Assembly (NCBI RefSeq): GCF_020005365.1
Contig: NZ_JACNML010000004.1
Span: 62,001-126,000, forward strand
Direction: 5' to 3'
From: Kangiella shandongensis
Lineage (GTDB): Bacteria > Pseudomonadota > Gammaproteobacteria > Enterobacterales > Kangiellaceae
DNA: 64,000 nt
A program made the position numbers and the translations under genes. Below the pieces are notes generated by a model. The model was not told where the DNA came from and did no database searches. It was given only the letters and a program-made list of their open reading frames with translations. Positions 1 to 10,824 of the stretch are shown here, piece after piece (position 1 is the stretch's first letter; each line of letters begins with the position of its first letter).

Positions 1-1638
1 GTGACAGCCGAAGATTTAACTAAAGCTGGCGAGTCGCGTTCGGTCCGTGTGAAAGGTATTTCCAGCCACCGTGGTTTGATTATGGACCGTAATGGTGTCG
101 AGCTGGCTCGTTCGGTGCCGACAGAATCGGTATGGCTGGATATTGAAACACTACTCAAACAGCCGGATATTCTGCAAAGTGAAGAGTGGCAAGCGTTTGC
201 CGCAGCACTGAAGCGCGATAAAAAAGAATTAAATCAGTGGGTTAAGAAGCGTTCTGAGCGCCGCTTTGTGTGGTTGGAACGTCAGGTTGATCCTAATGTA
301 TCGCTGTATATTAAGCGATTGGATATTCATGGGGTTAACTTTAAAACGGAATACCGTCGTTATTATCCGAGCGCCGAAGTGACGGCGCATGTTGTTGGCT
401 TTACTGGTGTCGATGATAAAGGCCTGGAGGGCGTTGAAAAAGCATTCGATAGTTTCTTGACGGGTAAACCGGGTAAAGAAAAAGTGGTCGTGGATCTGTA
501 CCGGCGCGTGGTTGAGGAGCGCGGTGTTCTGGCTCAGGCTGAGCAGGGTAACGATCTGCAACTGAGTATTGACTCTCGTATTCAGGCTGCTGCTTATAAA
601 GAGTTGAAAAGTGCGGTTCTGTCGAATGGCGCTAAAGGGGGTTCGGTAGTGGTGATGGACGTGCATACTGGTGAGGTGCTGGCGATGGCGAGCCAACCAT
701 CCTTTAACCCGAACCGTTCTGACAGCCGTCTGCCGGAGCTGACTCGTAATCGCTCGATTACTGACATGTTCGAACCGGGCTCGACGGTGAAACCATTAAC
801 AGTGATCGGCGGACTAACCAGCGGCAAGTTTGATGTGAACTCAAAGATTGATACTTCGCCGGGTCGCATGTATCTGGATTATGCCTACGTTAAGGACCAC
901 CGTAACTACGGTGTTTTGACGTTAGATGGCATCATTAAAAAATCGAGCAATATGGGCGTTTCTAAGATTGCACTGGAGTTAACGGATGAAGAATTCTTAA
1001 GCACGCTTTATGCCGTAGGTTTTGGTGTTGAAACTGGACTTGGTATCCAGGGTGAAGCAGATGGTCGTTTGGCGCCGCGCAATAATTGGAGCGATTTCGA
1101 AAAAGCGACCTGGTCGTACGGTTACGGTTTCATGGTTACGCCGATTCAGTTGGCTCAAGCCTATTCGATTCTAGGTTCGGGCGGCATTAAGCGCACCCCT
1201 ACCTTGTTAAAACGCTCTGAAGTCGAAGAGATTGAAGGTGAACGCGTGATTCAGCCTGAGATTGCTTCATCGGTGGTTAACATGATGGAGCAGGTGACTC
1301 AGGACGGCGGTACTGGTACGCGTGCCCGGGTCGATGGCTACCGGGTAGCAGGTAAAACCGGCACCTCGAGGAAAGCGGTTCGTGGTGGTTACGGCGATGA
1401 GTATGTGACTTATTTTGCCGGCTTGGTGCCGGCAACCGATCCCAAGTTCGCCATTGTGGTGATGGTGGATGAACCGGCTGGTGACAGCTATTACGGAGGT
1501 ACTGTTTCGGCACCTGTATTCTCGAAAGTGGCGGATACTGCATTGCATCTGATGAACGTTACTCCTGATGGCGAGGTTAACCGTCCTGCGGTAGCAACGG
1601 CGACGGGCGCTGTGACTGGAGGTGTCGCTCATGACTAA
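1..1638 (+). CDS. ftsI: Peptidoglycan D,D-transpeptidase FtsI (PBP3), 5' end missing
   Basis: Septal class B penicillin-binding protein that crosslinks peptidoglycan at the division site with FtsW. The window opens inside the gene: the cytoplasmic tail and membrane anchor expected before the conserved RGLIMDRNG stretch (about residues 24-32 as read here) are absent, so the GTG at base 1 is an internal codon. The non-catalytic pedestal region is followed by the transpeptidase domain with all three active-site motifs: STVK at 261-264 (nucleophile S261), SSN at 315-317 and KTGT at 452-455. The stop overlaps the start of murE, consistent with one long operon. The identity is clear from the motifs and the gene order. 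Confidence 0.96.
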   Translation: MTAEDLTKAGESRSVRVKGISSHRGLIMDRNGVELARSVPTESVWLDIETLLKQPDILQSEEWQAFAAALKRDKKELNQWVKKRSERRFVWLERQVDPNVSLYIKRLDIHGVNFKTEYRRYYPSAEVTAHVVGFTGVDDKGLEGVEKAFDSFLTGKPGKEKVVVDLYRRVVEERGVLAQAEQGNDLQLSIDSRIQAAAYKELKSAVLSNGAKGGSVVVMDVHTGEVLAMASQPSFNPNRSDSRLPELTRNRSITDMFEPGSTVKPLTVIGGLTSGKFDVNSKIDTSPGRMYLDYAYVKDHRNYGVLTLDGIIKKSSNMGVSKIALELTDEEFLSTLYAVGFGVETGLGIQGEADGRLAPRNNWSDFEKATWSYGYGFMVTPIQLAQAYSILGSGGIKRTPTLLKRSEVEEIEGERVIQPEIASSVVNMMEQVTQDGGTGTRARVDGYRVAGKTGTSRKAVRGGYGDEYVTYFAGLVPATDPKFAIVVMVDEPAGDSYYGGTVSAPVFSKVADTALHLMNVTPDGEVNRPAVATATGAVTGGVAHD

Positions 1639-3184
1639 ATTCCAGGACTTCAAACCTAAGGCTTTATCTCGAGTGCTGAAAGGCTTTGTTAAAAAAGAGC
1701 AGCTGGGTGATTTAGCCGAGCTAGAGGTCGGTGGCGTATGCCTCGATAGCCGTGCGGTAAGCGAGGGTTCTTTATTTATCGCTTATCCTGGGCATCAGGC
1801 GGATGGTCGTAGTTATTTAACGCAAGCCGTGGAGTCTGGTGCAACCGTTGTGGTCGTAGAAAGAGACGGACTGGAAGAGTTCGTTGAAGTTGGCTCTGAG
1901 CAAGATGTTATTGTTAGCGTCTATAACGGCGTGCCGTTGATTGCCATCAACGGTTTAATTCAAGCCAGCGGCACTATCGCTGCACGTTTTTATGGCAATC
2001 CGACACGTAAAATGTCGGTGACAGGAATTACCGGAACCAACGGTAAAACCAGCTGCTGTTACCTGTTAGCACAGGCGCTGGAATTTCTGCGCTACCCAAC
2101 ATTGATGTTGAGTACCATTGGTAATGGCAACCCTTCAGCATTGCAGGCGACACAAAATACAACGCCTGACGCAGTATCGTTACAGCGCATCTGTGCGGAG
2201 TATTTGCAGCAAAAAAATCATTATATGACGATGGAGGTATCGTCGCATGGCTTGTTGCAGGGACGGGTAAATGCTGTTGAGTTTACCGTGGCGGTCTTTA
2301 CCAACCTTTCGGTGGATCATCTCGATTATCACGGCGATATGGAATCGTATTTTCAGGCCAAACGTCAGCTATTTCTTAATAAGGATTTAAAAGCTGCAGT
2401 CATTAATGCGGATGATGAATATGGTCGGCGTTTGCTACAGGACGAGACGATTAAATGCAAAAAAATTGCATTCAGCCAGCAAGCTGAGGAGCCTGTTGTT
2501 CACGAGGGTGATTGGATTACCAGTCAGCACACGGATTTGAGTTTGCAAGGCTTAAAAGCAGACTTACATACGCCATGGGGCAACGCTAAGTTACATTCGA
2601 GTTTGCTGGGGCAGTTTAATCTGTCGAATCTGATGGCGGTAGCCGGGGCTCTGGGTGTGATGCTGGGCGATAGCCATAAGTGGATCGTAGCCCTCAATTC
2701 GGCTCATGCGGTACCGGGTAGAATGCAAAAGTTCAGTGCAACCGGGAAGCCAACCGTGGTGGTAGATTATGCGCATACGCCAGATGCGCTGGAGAAAGCA
2801 TTGAAGGCCTTGCGTGCACATTGCTCCAATGGACAGGTGTGGGCGATCTTTGGATGCGGCGGTGATCGTGATAATACCAAGCGCCCGATCATGGGGCAGG
2901 TGACTGAAGCTAATGCCGATCACGTTATTATCACCGACGATAATCCGCGCACCGAAGCGCGCGAGGCTATTGTCGGTATGATCCGTAAGGGTCTGAAAAA
3001 TGAAGAAATACCCTACATCAGTAGCCGCTATGAAGCGATCAAGTATGCGTTAGAGCAGGCCGATCCTGATGACATGATTTTGGTGGCAGGAAAAGGTCAT
3101 GAAGACTATCAGGTGATCGGTACCGAGAAAGTCCATTATAGCGATCTCGAGTCTGTCACGACGTTAATCGAGGGGGCCGCATGA
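1631..3184 (+). CDS. murE: UDP-MurNAc-L-Ala-D-Glu:meso-diaminopimelate ligase MurE
   Basis: Cytoplasmic ATP-dependent ligase adding the third residue to the UDP-MurNAc peptide. The ATP loop GTNGKT lies at residues 135-140. The DNPR motif at 437-440 is the established signature for meso-diaminopimelate rather than lysine specificity, and KGHEDYQ near the C-terminus is also typical. The ATG at 1631 is preferred over an in-frame GTG at 1622 because GGAGGT (1618-1623) sits seven bases before it. It gives 517 residues, close to the usual length. The start overlaps the ftsI stop by 8 bases, and the stop forms an ATGA overlap with murF, suggesting translational coupling. Confidence 0.96.
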   Translation: MTKFQDFKPKALSRVLKGFVKKEQLGDLAELEVGGVCLDSRAVSEGSLFIAYPGHQADGRSYLTQAVESGATVVVVERDGLEEFVEVGSEQDVIVSVYNGVPLIAINGLIQASGTIAARFYGNPTRKMSVTGITGTNGKTSCCYLLAQALEFLRYPTLMLSTIGNGNPSALQATQNTTPDAVSLQRICAEYLQQKNHYMTMEVSSHGLLQGRVNAVEFTVAVFTNLSVDHLDYHGDMESYFQAKRQLFLNKDLKAAVINADDEYGRRLLQDETIKCKKIAFSQQAEEPVVHEGDWITSQHTDLSLQGLKADLHTPWGNAKLHSSLLGQFNLSNLMAVAGALGVMLGDSHKWIVALNSAHAVPGRMQKFSATGKPTVVVDYAHTPDALEKALKALRAHCSNGQVWAIFGCGGDRDNTKRPIMGQVTEANADHVIITDDNPRTEAREAIVGMIRKGLKNEEIPYISSRYEAIKYALEQADPDDMILVAGKGHEDYQVIGTEKVHYSDLESVTTLIEGAA

Positions 3185-4563
3185 TTCCATTGAAGCTATC
3201 GGCGATTGCAGATTTTTGTGCCGGCAAGTTGGTTGGTGACGACTTAACGATTGAACGCGTCATGACCGATAGCCGCGAAGATTGCACTGGTGCCTTATTC
3301 GTGGCTTTAGTCGGTGAAAACTTCGATGCCCATGAATTCACTACTACCGCCAAGAACCAGGGCGCTACAGCGCTGATGGTAAGTAAGCCGGTGGACAGCG
3401 AGCTGCCGCAGATCATGGTAGAGGATACCGAAAAGGCGTTAGGCCAGCTGGCGCGTTTCGTGCGTCAGGAAGTTAACCCGAAAGTGGTGGGCATAACTGG
3501 CAGTGCGGGCAAAACCACGGTTAAAGAGTTAGTTGCATCAATTTTGCGCTTAAAGGGGCAGGTTTTAGCGACTCAGGGTAATTTTAATAATCACATTGGT
3601 GTGCCGTTGACCTTATTACGGCTGACCGAAGACGATGAATATGCAGTGATTGAAATGGGCGCAAACCATAAAGGCGAAATTGCCTATTGCGCCAGTATTG
3701 CCAAGCCGGATGTCAGCGTGATCAATAACGTTGAGCCAGCGCATATTGAAGGGTTCGGTTCGATTGAAGGCGTGGCCGAGGCTAAGGCTGAAATATACGA
3801 GGCATTAAACCATAACGGTACGGCCATTATTAATTTGGACTGCGAGTTTGCCTCGCAGTGGCAGGAAGCGTTTATTGACTGTCACAAAATTACAGTATCT
3901 CGCCATAATGATGCCCACTTTCGTGCCAATAATGTGCACCTGAATTCAGTAGGTAAGGCGGCATTTGATTTGGTCAAAAGAAGTTTAACCAGCAAAGATA
4001 CAGTCAGTATTTCGCTACAGCTGGCGGGTGAACATAACGTATCCAATGCATTGGTCGCGGCAGCAGTTTGCAGTCAGCTCGATGTGGATCTGGAGCTTAT
4101 CAAGCAAGGTCTGGAAGAAGCTGGCGAAGTGAAAGGGCGTTTAAATCATATCGCTGGACTGGAAGGTTCTTTGTTGATTGATGATACTTATAACGCCAGC
4201 GTTGGGGCTGTTAAGGCGGCAATCGATGTGCTGACAGCTCACGACGGCGAACATATTTTTGTGTTTGGTGATATGAAAGAGTTGGGACAAGAGAGCGCTC
4301 AATATCATCATGACATTGGCCTGTATGCTAAAGACAAGGGCGTTGCAAAGTTGTACGTCATTGGCGATGACGTCAAACATTCGCTTGCTGCATTTGGGGA
4401 AAATGGTGAGTGGTTTGCGGATAAAGATGCGTTAATTCATGCGCTAAAACAACAATTACATTCAAAACAAATAATTTTAATTAAAGGCTCGCGCAGTGCT
4501 CGCATGGAACAGGTAGTACAGGCGTTACAGGAGCCGAAATTGACAAAAGTGAGGGGAGGTTAA
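3181..4563 (+). CDS. murF: UDP-MurNAc-tripeptide:D-Ala-D-Ala ligase MurF
   Basis: Cytoplasmic Mur ligase that joins the D-Ala-D-Ala dipeptide (made by the Ddl encoded at 10824) to UDP-MurNAc-tripeptide. The protein has 460 residues with an N-terminal substrate domain, the central ATPase loop [10 protein letters not shown] at 104-113 and a C-terminal ligase domain containing the DDTYNA stretch. The ATG lies inside the murE stop (ATGA), with GAGGGG just upstream. The stop is two bases before mraY, and the tail of murF carries the AGGGGAGG ribosome site used by mraY. Confidence 0.95.
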   Translation: MIPLKLSAIADFCAGKLVGDDLTIERVMTDSREDCTGALFVALVGENFDAHEFTTTAKNQGATALMVSKPVDSELPQIMVEDTEKALGQLARFVRQEVNPKVVGITGSAGKTTVKELVASILRLKGQVLATQGNFNNHIGVPLTLLRLTEDDEYAVIEMGANHKGEIAYCASIAKPDVSVINNVEPAHIEGFGSIEGVAEAKAEIYEALNHNGTAIINLDCEFASQWQEAFIDCHKITVSRHNDAHFRANNVHLNSVGKAAFDLVKRSLTSKDTVSISLQLAGEHNVSNALVAAAVCSQLDVDLELIKQGLEEAGEVKGRLNHIAGLEGSLLIDDTYNASVGAVKAAIDVLTAHDGEHIFVFGDMKELGQESAQYHHDIGLYAKDKGVAKLYVIGDDVKHSLAAFGENGEWFADKDALIHALKQQLHSKQIILIKGSRSARMEQVVQALQEPKLTKVRGG

Positions 4564-4565
4564 CC

Positions 4566-5645
4566 ATGCTAACCTGGTTGGCAGAATATTTATCAGAGTT
4601 TTATTCAGGCTTTAATGTCTTCCAATATTTGACGTTCCGTTCGATTTTGAGCGTGTTAACGGCATTAGGTATTTCGTTATTGGTGGGACCACCGATGATC
4701 CGTCGTTTAAGTAGCTACCAGATTGGTCAGACGGTTCGCGATGATGGTCCACAGTCTCACTTGAGTAAAAGCGGTACCCCAACTATGGGAGGGGCTTTGA
4801 TTATTGTTGCCATTGTCCTGGCCTGCTTGCTTTGGGGCGAACTGGAAAACCGTTACCTTTGGGTTTGTCTAATCGCCATCGTTGGCTTCGGCCTGGTTGG
4901 CCTGGCTGATGACTACATCAAACTAGTGCGCAAAGATCCGAAAGGGCTTATCGCACGTTGGAAATATTTATGGCAGTCGCTGATTGGCGCTGGTATCGCG
5001 ATTTACCTGTTCTACACTGCAAGTCCGCAAGAAACGCAATTACTGATCCCGTTTGTTAAAGATGTCATGCCTCAGCTGGGGTTAATGTTTATCTTCATGA
5101 CCTACTTTGTGATTGTGGGGACCAGTAATGCGGTCAACTTAACGGATGGTCTGGATGGATTGGCAATTCTGCCGACGGTTTTAGTGGCCGGTGGTTTAGG
5201 TATTTTCGCTTACCTGACTGGTAACCAGGTGTTTTCTGAATATTTGTCGATTCCATATATCAATGGGGTGGGTGAGCTGGTGATCTTCTGCGCGGCGATT
5301 GTGGGTGCAGGCTTAGGTTTCCTATGGTTTAACACTTATCCGGCCCAGGTCTTTATGGGCGATGTCGGTGCTCTGGGCTTAGGCGCAGCACTCGGAACCA
5401 TCGCTGTTCTGGTTCGCCAGGAGCTGGTGCTATTCATTATGGGCGGTGTCTTTGTCATCGAGACCGTCTCGGTGATGCTACAGGTGGGCTCCTATAAGTT
5501 AACCGGGAAGCGCATATTCAAAATGGCGCCACTGCACCATCACTATGAATTAAAAGGTTGGCCAGAGCCTCGCGTCATTGTGCGCTTTTGGATTATTTCA
5601 CTCATTTTAGTATTGATTGGTTTAGCGACCTTGAAGATACGTTAA
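4566..5645 (+). CDS. mraY: Phospho-MurNAc-pentapeptide transferase MraY
   Basis: Integral inner-membrane enzyme that transfers phospho-MurNAc-pentapeptide from UDP to undecaprenyl phosphate, forming lipid I. At 359 residues it matches the usual length of about 360. The conserved cytoplasmic acidic sites are visible: the Asp pair at 115-116 (LADDYIKL), NLTDGLDGL at 191-199 and the later HHHYE loop near residue 323. About ten hydrophobic segments are apparent. The ribosome site AGGGGAGG ends five bases before the ATG. It sits between murF and murD as in most gammaproteobacteria. Confidence 0.96.
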   Translation: MLTWLAEYLSEFYSGFNVFQYLTFRSILSVLTALGISLLVGPPMIRRLSSYQIGQTVRDDGPQSHLSKSGTPTMGGALIIVAIVLACLLWGELENRYLWVCLIAIVGFGLVGLADDYIKLVRKDPKGLIARWKYLWQSLIGAGIAIYLFYTASPQETQLLIPFVKDVMPQLGLMFIFMTYFVIVGTSNAVNLTDGLDGLAILPTVLVAGGLGIFAYLTGNQVFSEYLSIPYINGVGELVIFCAAIVGAGLGFLWFNTYPAQVFMGDVGALGLGAALGTIAVLVRQELVLFIMGGVFVIETVSVMLQVGSYKLTGKRIFKMAPLHHHYELKGWPEPRVIVRFWIISLILVLIGLATLKIR

Positions 5646-5663
5646 TAAAGGTTTTAAACGCTG

Positions 5664-6992
5664 ATGCAACCACACGCAACTGAACATAAAAGCCGCTTAA
5701 TACTCGGGTTAGGTCAAACCGGGCTGTCGGTTGCGCGTTATTTAGCCGCCAACAATCAGTCATTTAAGGTCATGGATTCGCGTGAGCAGGCGTCGGGTGC
5801 TGCTGAGCTGGCGAAGCTCGATCCTGATGCTTTACTGCCCTGGAATGGTCAGCAGATGCTGGGTTACGACCAGCTGGTGGTGAGTCCGGGAATTGCGGTA
5901 ACGCATCCAGACATTGCCCAGGCGAAAGAGTTTGGCGTCGAAGTGGTTGGCGATATTGAGTTGTTTGCCCAGGTTAACCGGTTACCGGTGATTGCGATTA
6001 CAGGCTCTAACGGAAAAAGCACCGTTACAGAGTTAGTCGGCAAACTGATTGAAGCAAGCGGCATCAGGGCATTAGTTGGCGGTAATATCGGCCAACCAGC
6101 ATTGGATTTGTTGCAGCAGTCAGAAGCTGGGGGTGTGGTTGTGCTTGAGTTGTCGAGTTTCCAGTTGGAGACCACTTACTCGCTTAATCCAGTCGCCGCG
6201 ACAATATTAAACGTTAGTGAAGATCATCTGGATCGTTACGTCGATTACAAAGCTTACGTGGAAGCGAAGCAGCGAATCTTTAATCATGCCGAAGCGATTA
6301 TCGAAAACGCGGAAGATGAAATGACTCAGCCGGGTGCTGCGGTCAAGGCTAAGGTGACGTCGTTTGGTTTTGCCTCTCGTTGTGATTGGCAGGTTGACCT
6401 GCAGCAAGGTGTTTTATTCGGCAATCGTCAGGCTATTCTCGACTTGGCAGATCTGCAGCTACAGGGGGCGCACAATGCGTTGAATGTTGCGGCAGCGTTT
6501 GCGCTTCTTGAAGCGGCGGGCATCACTATGAATCAGGATATGATTGAGTGTGCCAAGCAGTATCGTGGTATGCCACATCGTAGTCAGCTGGTGGCCGTTA
6601 AAAACGGCGTGACCTTTATTAATGATTCGAAGGCGACCAACGTGGGGGCAACGGTTGCAGCGATTAACAGCTTTACCCCGCAGTTTGATCGAAAGGTGGT
6701 ACTCATTGCAGGTGGTGATGCTAAAGGCGCGGACTTATCGAGCCTGGCCGATAGTATTGAAAAGCACGTGAAAACGCTAATTTGCTTTGGCAAGGATGGA
6801 CTCGAGATTTCCAAACTGGCACAGGATCGTTCGTTGTTGGTTGAGAATTTACCTCAGGCGGTAGAGCAGGCGGTTGCTTCAAGTCAAAACGGCGATTGTG
6901 TTTTATTATCTCCAGCCTGTGCCAGCCTTGATATGTTTAAAAACTATATCGAGCGTGGCGAGCTGTTTGAACAGTTGGTGGAGGCGATATGA
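5664..6992 (+). CDS. murD: UDP-MurNAc-L-alanine:D-glutamate ligase MurD
   Basis: Cytoplasmic ligase adding D-glutamate to UDP-MurNAc-L-Ala. The protein has 442 residues with an N-terminal Rossmann-like UDP-binding part (LGLGQTG near 14-20), the ATP loop GSNGKST at 114-120 and the C-terminal NDSKATN stretch typical of MurD. An 18-base gap separates it from mraY with only a weak ribosome site, so coupling to the upstream gene is likely. The stop overlaps the ftsW start as ATGA. Confidence 0.95.
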   Translation: MQPHATEHKSRLILGLGQTGLSVARYLAANNQSFKVMDSREQASGAAELAKLDPDALLPWNGQQMLGYDQLVVSPGIAVTHPDIAQAKEFGVEVVGDIELFAQVNRLPVIAITGSNGKSTVTELVGKLIEASGIRALVGGNIGQPALDLLQQSEAGGVVVLELSSFQLETTYSLNPVAATILNVSEDHLDRYVDYKAYVEAKQRIFNHAEAIIENAEDEMTQPGAAVKAKVTSFGFASRCDWQVDLQQGVLFGNRQAILDLADLQLQGAHNALNVAAAFALLEAAGITMNQDMIECAKQYRGMPHRSQLVAVKNGVTFINDSKATNVGATVAAINSFTPQFDRKVVLIAGGDAKGADLSSLADSIEKHVKTLICFGKDGLEISKLAQDRSLLVENLPQAVEQAVASSQNGDCVLLSPACASLDMFKNYIERGELFEQLVEAI

Positions 6993-8215
6993 CGAGCATC
7001 ATCAAAGTATTGCGTCTTAACGACTTCGTCGAACAGCTGAAGCTTTCGGATCCGAGAACACGTCTGGATCCCTGGTTGCTCGGTCCTGTGATTACTCTGT
7101 TGGCGATTGGGGTGGTGATGGTGGCATCGAGTTCCATGCCGTATGCCGAAGACCATATGAAGGGTAATGAATTCTATTTCCTGATCCGTCACAGTATTTA
7201 TCTATCAATCGCGATTGTAGCAGCAGCTTTAGCACTACAGCTGGATACGCGCTTTTGGCAGGAAAATGGCCCGAAGCTACTGGTTTTTGGCATTGTGTTG
7301 CTGGTGGTGGTACTTATCGTTGGGCGTGAGGTCAACGGTAGTAAGCGCTGGATTGGTGTCGGTCCATTCACTCTGCAGCCAGCCGAGTTGATGAAGTTCT
7401 TTTTAGTGATTTATCTTGCTGGCTATTTAGTACGCCGCAGTGATGAACTACAGACTCAGATCAGGGGCTTTATCAAGCCGCTGGTGGTGATTGGCCTGGT
7501 TGTCGCCTTCTTATTGTTGCAACCGGATTTCGGTACTTCTGCCGTTATTGTGGCAACAGCACTGGCAATGATGTTCCTCGCTGGCGCGCGACTGTGGCAG
7601 TTTATTACCCTGACCGGTTTTGTTGGAATCGTGATGGGACTGGTGGCATGGCAGGAGCCGTATCGCATGAAGCGGCTAACCAGCTTCCTTGATCCGTGGG
7701 CCGATCAATTTGGCAGTGGCTATCAATTAGTACAGTCACTGATTGCCTTTGGCCGCGGAGACTGGTTCGGAGTTGGTTTAGGTAACAGTGTACAAAAGCT
7801 GTCATATTTGCCTGAGGCGCACACCGACTTTGTCTTTGCAGTATTTGCGGAGGAGTTCGGTTTTGTTGGCGTGTTGCTGGTCATTACCATGTTCGCGATT
7901 ATTTTCTGCAAAACGCTCAGTATTGGGCGTCGCGCTCTGAAAATGGAACAATATTTTGCCGCTTATATGTCATACGGTATCGGTTTCTGGTTGAGCCTTC
8001 AGGCTTTAATTAATATCGGTGTGGCCAGCGGATCGTTGCCAACCAAAGGGCTGACGTTGCCATTTATCAGTTACGGCGGTAATTCGCTCATTGTCAGCTG
8101 TGTGGCAATGGCGGTATTACTACGTGTCGATTTTGAAGTGCGCCGCAAAGAGCATGCCTTTTCACGTGCTAAAAGTGGTTATCACAAAAAGAGTCAAGGA
8201 GGTCATGATGAGTGA
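6989..8215 (+). CDS. ftsW: Lipid II polymerase FtsW (SEDS family)
   Basis: Polytopic inner-membrane glycosyltransferase that polymerises lipid II at the septum together with FtsI. The protein has 408 residues with about ten hydrophobic segments. The conserved stretch LQPAELMKFF and the C-terminal LPFISYGGNS are hallmarks of the FtsW/RodA/SpoVE family. The position between murD and murG identifies it as FtsW rather than RodA. It starts within the murD stop, and its last codons overlap the start of murG. Confidence 0.95.
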   Translation: MTSIIKVLRLNDFVEQLKLSDPRTRLDPWLLGPVITLLAIGVVMVASSSMPYAEDHMKGNEFYFLIRHSIYLSIAIVAAALALQLDTRFWQENGPKLLVFGIVLLVVVLIVGREVNGSKRWIGVGPFTLQPAELMKFFLVIYLAGYLVRRSDELQTQIRGFIKPLVVIGLVVAFLLLQPDFGTSAVIVATALAMMFLAGARLWQFITLTGFVGIVMGLVAWQEPYRMKRLTSFLDPWADQFGSGYQLVQSLIAFGRGDWFGVGLGNSVQKLSYLPEAHTDFVFAVFAEEFGFVGVLLVITMFAIIFCKTLSIGRRALKMEQYFAAYMSYGIGFWLSLQALINIGVASGSLPTKGLTLPFISYGGNSLIVSCVAMAVLLRVDFEVRRKEHAFSRAKSGYHKKSQGGHDE

Positions 8216-9383
8216 CTCCGTTAATAAAACCATTTTACTCATGGCTGGTGGGACCGGTGGACACATTTTCCCGGCACTGGCAGTGGGGAAAGAACTGCAG
8301 CAACAAGGTTGGAAGTTGCATTGGTTAGGCTCTGAAGGTGGTATGGAAGAGGAGCTGGTGCCGAAGCATGGCATTCGTATGACGCTGCTGCCTGTGAAAG
8401 GTATTCGAAAGAAAGGTTTGGCTTCTCTGATTAAGGCGCCGTTCCAATTATTAAAAAGCGTCATGATGGCGCGTAAAGTGATTAAGAAAGTGAAACCGGA
8501 TGTGGCGCTGGGAATGGGCGGTTTTGCCAGTGGACCTGGCGGTATTGCGGCGAAGCTGTGTGGCGTACCGCTGGTTCTGCATGAGCAAAATGCGATTGCC
8601 GGCATGACTAACCGTTACCTGAACCGTCTAAGCAATATCACCTTGCAGGCTTATCCGGGAGCGTTTGTTGAAGTCGATAAAGTAGCAACGGTGGGTAATC
8701 CGGTGCGAACCGATTTAATAGCCATCGCGGATGCGGAACAACGTATTCAACGCGATAGCGGTACCATCAATATTCTGGTCGTTGGCGGTAGTCGTGGTGC
8801 CATGATTTTGAATCAGAAAGTGCCAGCGATGCTGGATATTATTAATGATGATTTAACCCTGAATGTTCGCCACCAGTGTGGCCGCGGTAATTTAGGTGAT
8901 GTTGCGGCGCGCTATAAGCAAATTAAAAACCAGTTAGTGTCGCATGATGTTACTGAGTTTATTGATGATATGGCTGCGGCGTATGAGTGGGCGGATCTGG
9001 TCATTTGCCGAGCAGGTGCCCTGACTGTTGCTGAAGTGGCGATGGCTGGGTGTGCTGCCATCTTCGTTCCTTACCCGCACGCTGTGGATGATCATCAGAC
9101 ACACAATGCACGCTACCTGGCTGATCAGGGAGCGGCGGTAATTATTCAGCAGCATGATCTGGATGAGCAACAATTAGCGCATCAGACAACGTCATTGGCC
9201 AATGATAAAGCGCACCTGATTGAGATGGCTGTGACGGCGAAACAATTAGCGAAGCCTTACGCAACACAGCAAGTAGCAGACTATTGTAAGCGGGCGGCGA
9301 TTGGTGATTTTGAAATTAAAGAAGAGGCAAAGGTGGCGACAACCAAGAGCACGGCGTCGGAGGATGTGAATGAGTCAAGATAA
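8208..9383 (+). CDS. murG: Lipid II synthase MurG (UDP-GlcNAc transferase)
   Basis: Membrane-associated GT-B glycosyltransferase that adds GlcNAc to lipid I to make lipid II. The signature [13 protein letters not shown] begins at residue 14. A second conserved stretch, HEQNAIAG, and the UDP-binding region [10 protein letters not shown] follow. The reading frame is open to 8091, but the real start is the ATG at 8208 (or the adjacent one at 8205), just after AAGGAGGT (8196-8203). This gives 391 residues, somewhat longer than usual because of a charged C-terminal tail. It overlaps ftsW by 8 bases and murC by 14. Confidence 0.95.
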   Translation: MSDSVNKTILLMAGGTGGHIFPALAVGKELQQQGWKLHWLGSEGGMEEELVPKHGIRMTLLPVKGIRKKGLASLIKAPFQLLKSVMMARKVIKKVKPDVALGMGGFASGPGGIAAKLCGVPLVLHEQNAIAGMTNRYLNRLSNITLQAYPGAFVEVDKVATVGNPVRTDLIAIADAEQRIQRDSGTINILVVGGSRGAMILNQKVPAMLDIINDDLTLNVRHQCGRGNLGDVAARYKQIKNQLVSHDVTEFIDDMAAAYEWADLVICRAGALTVAEVAMAGCAAIFVPYPHAVDDHQTHNARYLADQGAAVIIQQHDLDEQQLAHQTTSLANDKAHLIEMAVTAKQLAKPYATQQVADYCKRAAIGDFEIKEEAKVATTKSTASEDVNESR

Positions 9384-10824
9384 CCTACAGCAGACTATCC
9401 CTGAGATGCGCCGAATTAAGCGAATTCATTTTATTGGTATCGGCGGTGCCGGTATGAGCGGTATTGCCGAAGTATTATTGAACCTGGGGTATAAGGTGAG
9501 TGGTTCGGATTTACGCCAGAGTCACGTTACACAGCGACTACAAGATCTGGGGGCAGAAATATTCCTGGGGCATCGGGGTAACAATATCCTGGATGTGGAT
9601 GTGGTGGTTTGTTCGACTGCTATTCCAGAGCATAACCCGGAGATCGAAGCGGCTAAAGAGCGTCGCGTGCCGATCGTGCGCCGAGCTGAAATGTTAGCTG
9701 AGTTGATGCGTTTCCGACACGGAATCGCTGTTGCGGGAACGCACGGTAAAACGACCACCACCAGTTTATTGGCCAGTATTTATGCAGAAGGCGGTTACGA
9801 CCCAACCTTCGTGATTGGAGGCTTGCTTAATAGCGCGGGCTCTAACGCCAAATTAGGTAAAAGTCGTTACTTTATTGCGGAAGCCGATGAAAGCGATGCT
9901 TCGTTCTTACACCTGCAACCGATGGTGTCGGTGGTGACCAATATTGAAGCGGATCATATGGACACTTACGGCGGTGACTTTAAGAACCTGGAAAATAATT
10001 TTATCGATTTCCTGCACAATCTGCCGTTTTATGGTCTGGCTGTGATGTGCATTGACGATGAAACGATCCAGGAACTGGCGTCAAGAATTTCACGTCCGAC
10101 GGTGACCTATGGCTTCAGTCAAAGAGCGGATGTAAGAGCGATTGATTATGAGCAGCGCGGTACTAAGAGTTATTTCAAAGTGGTGCGGCGTGATTGTGTC
10201 GGTGAGCTGGATATCGAGCTGAATTTACCGGGCAAACACAATGTGCAGAATGCTCTGGCGGCGATCGCCGTGGCGACAGACGATGGTGTCAGTGATAAAG
10301 CGATCCAGACAGCCTTGTCGAACTTTGAAGGCATTGGTCGTCGCTTCCAGATGTACGGTGATTTTACCGTGAACGGTAAAACGATCACTCTGATTGATGA
10401 TTATGGCCATCATCCAAGCGAAGTGAGTGCGACCATTAAGGCATTACGTAAAAGTTGGCCGGAACGCCGTCTGGTAATGGTGTATCAGCCACATCGTTAC
10501 AGCCGTACGCGTGATCTGTATGAAGATTTCTGTGCCGTGTTGAGTGAGGTGGATGAGTTGGTGATGCTCGAGGTGTACCCGGCAGGCGAGGAGCCAGTAC
10601 CGGGCGCTGACAGCCGCTCACTGTGTCGCAGTATTCGCCAGCGCGGCAAGATCGAACCGATTTTTGTAGAAACCCCTGAAGAGCTGCCGGAAGCGTTATC
10701 GCACTTGTTAGAAGACGGCGACGTCCTGGTAACGCAAGGTGCGGGGAATGTGGGCGGCCTGGCACCATCCTGGGTACAGGTTGGGTTGGACTTTAAGCAA
10801 CTCATGAATAAGGAGCAAAAGTAA
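9370..10824 (+). CDS. murC: UDP-MurNAc:L-alanine ligase MurC
   Basis: First Mur ligase of the pathway, adding L-alanine to UDP-MurNAc in the cytoplasm. The protein has 484 residues. The N-terminal UDP-binding motif [12 protein letters not shown] lies near 23-34, the ATP loop GTHGKTTT at 123-130, and the C-terminal domain contains the conserved YQPHRYSRT. The start lies within murG, and the stop shares one base with the start of ddl (TAATG), again pointing to coupled translation. Confidence 0.96.
   Translation: MSQDNLQQTIPEMRRIKRIHFIGIGGAGMSGIAEVLLNLGYKVSGSDLRQSHVTQRLQDLGAEIFLGHRGNNILDVDVVVCSTAIPEHNPEIEAAKERRVPIVRRAEMLAELMRFRHGIAVAGTHGKTTTTSLLASIYAEGGYDPTFVIGGLLNSAGSNAKLGKSRYFIAEADESDASFLHLQPMVSVVTNIEADHMDTYGGDFKNLENNFIDFLHNLPFYGLAVMCIDDETIQELASRISRPTVTYGFSQRADVRAIDYEQRGTKSYFKVVRRDCVGELDIELNLPGKHNVQNALAAIAVATDDGVSDKAIQTALSNFEGIGRRFQMYGDFTVNGKTITLIDDYGHHPSEVSATIKALRKSWPERRLVMVYQPHRYSRTRDLYEDFCAVLSEVDELVMLEVYPAGEEPVPGADSRSLCRSIRQRGKIEPIFVETPEELPEALSHLLEDGDVLVTQGAGNVGGLAPSWVQVGLDFKQLMNKEQK

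Noticed and set aside
1-3. GTG at the first base as the ftsI start
   Set aside because: The family's N-terminal membrane anchor is missing, so the gene starts before the window.
229-696. Long minus-strand open frames inside ftsI and other genes
   Set aside because: They lie antisense to well-supported genes and show no protein-family features; they follow from codon bias on the coding strand.
8091-8207. N-terminal extension of MurG within ftsW
   Set aside because: The frame is open, but the strong AAGGAGGT site directly precedes ATG 8208, where the family sequence begins.
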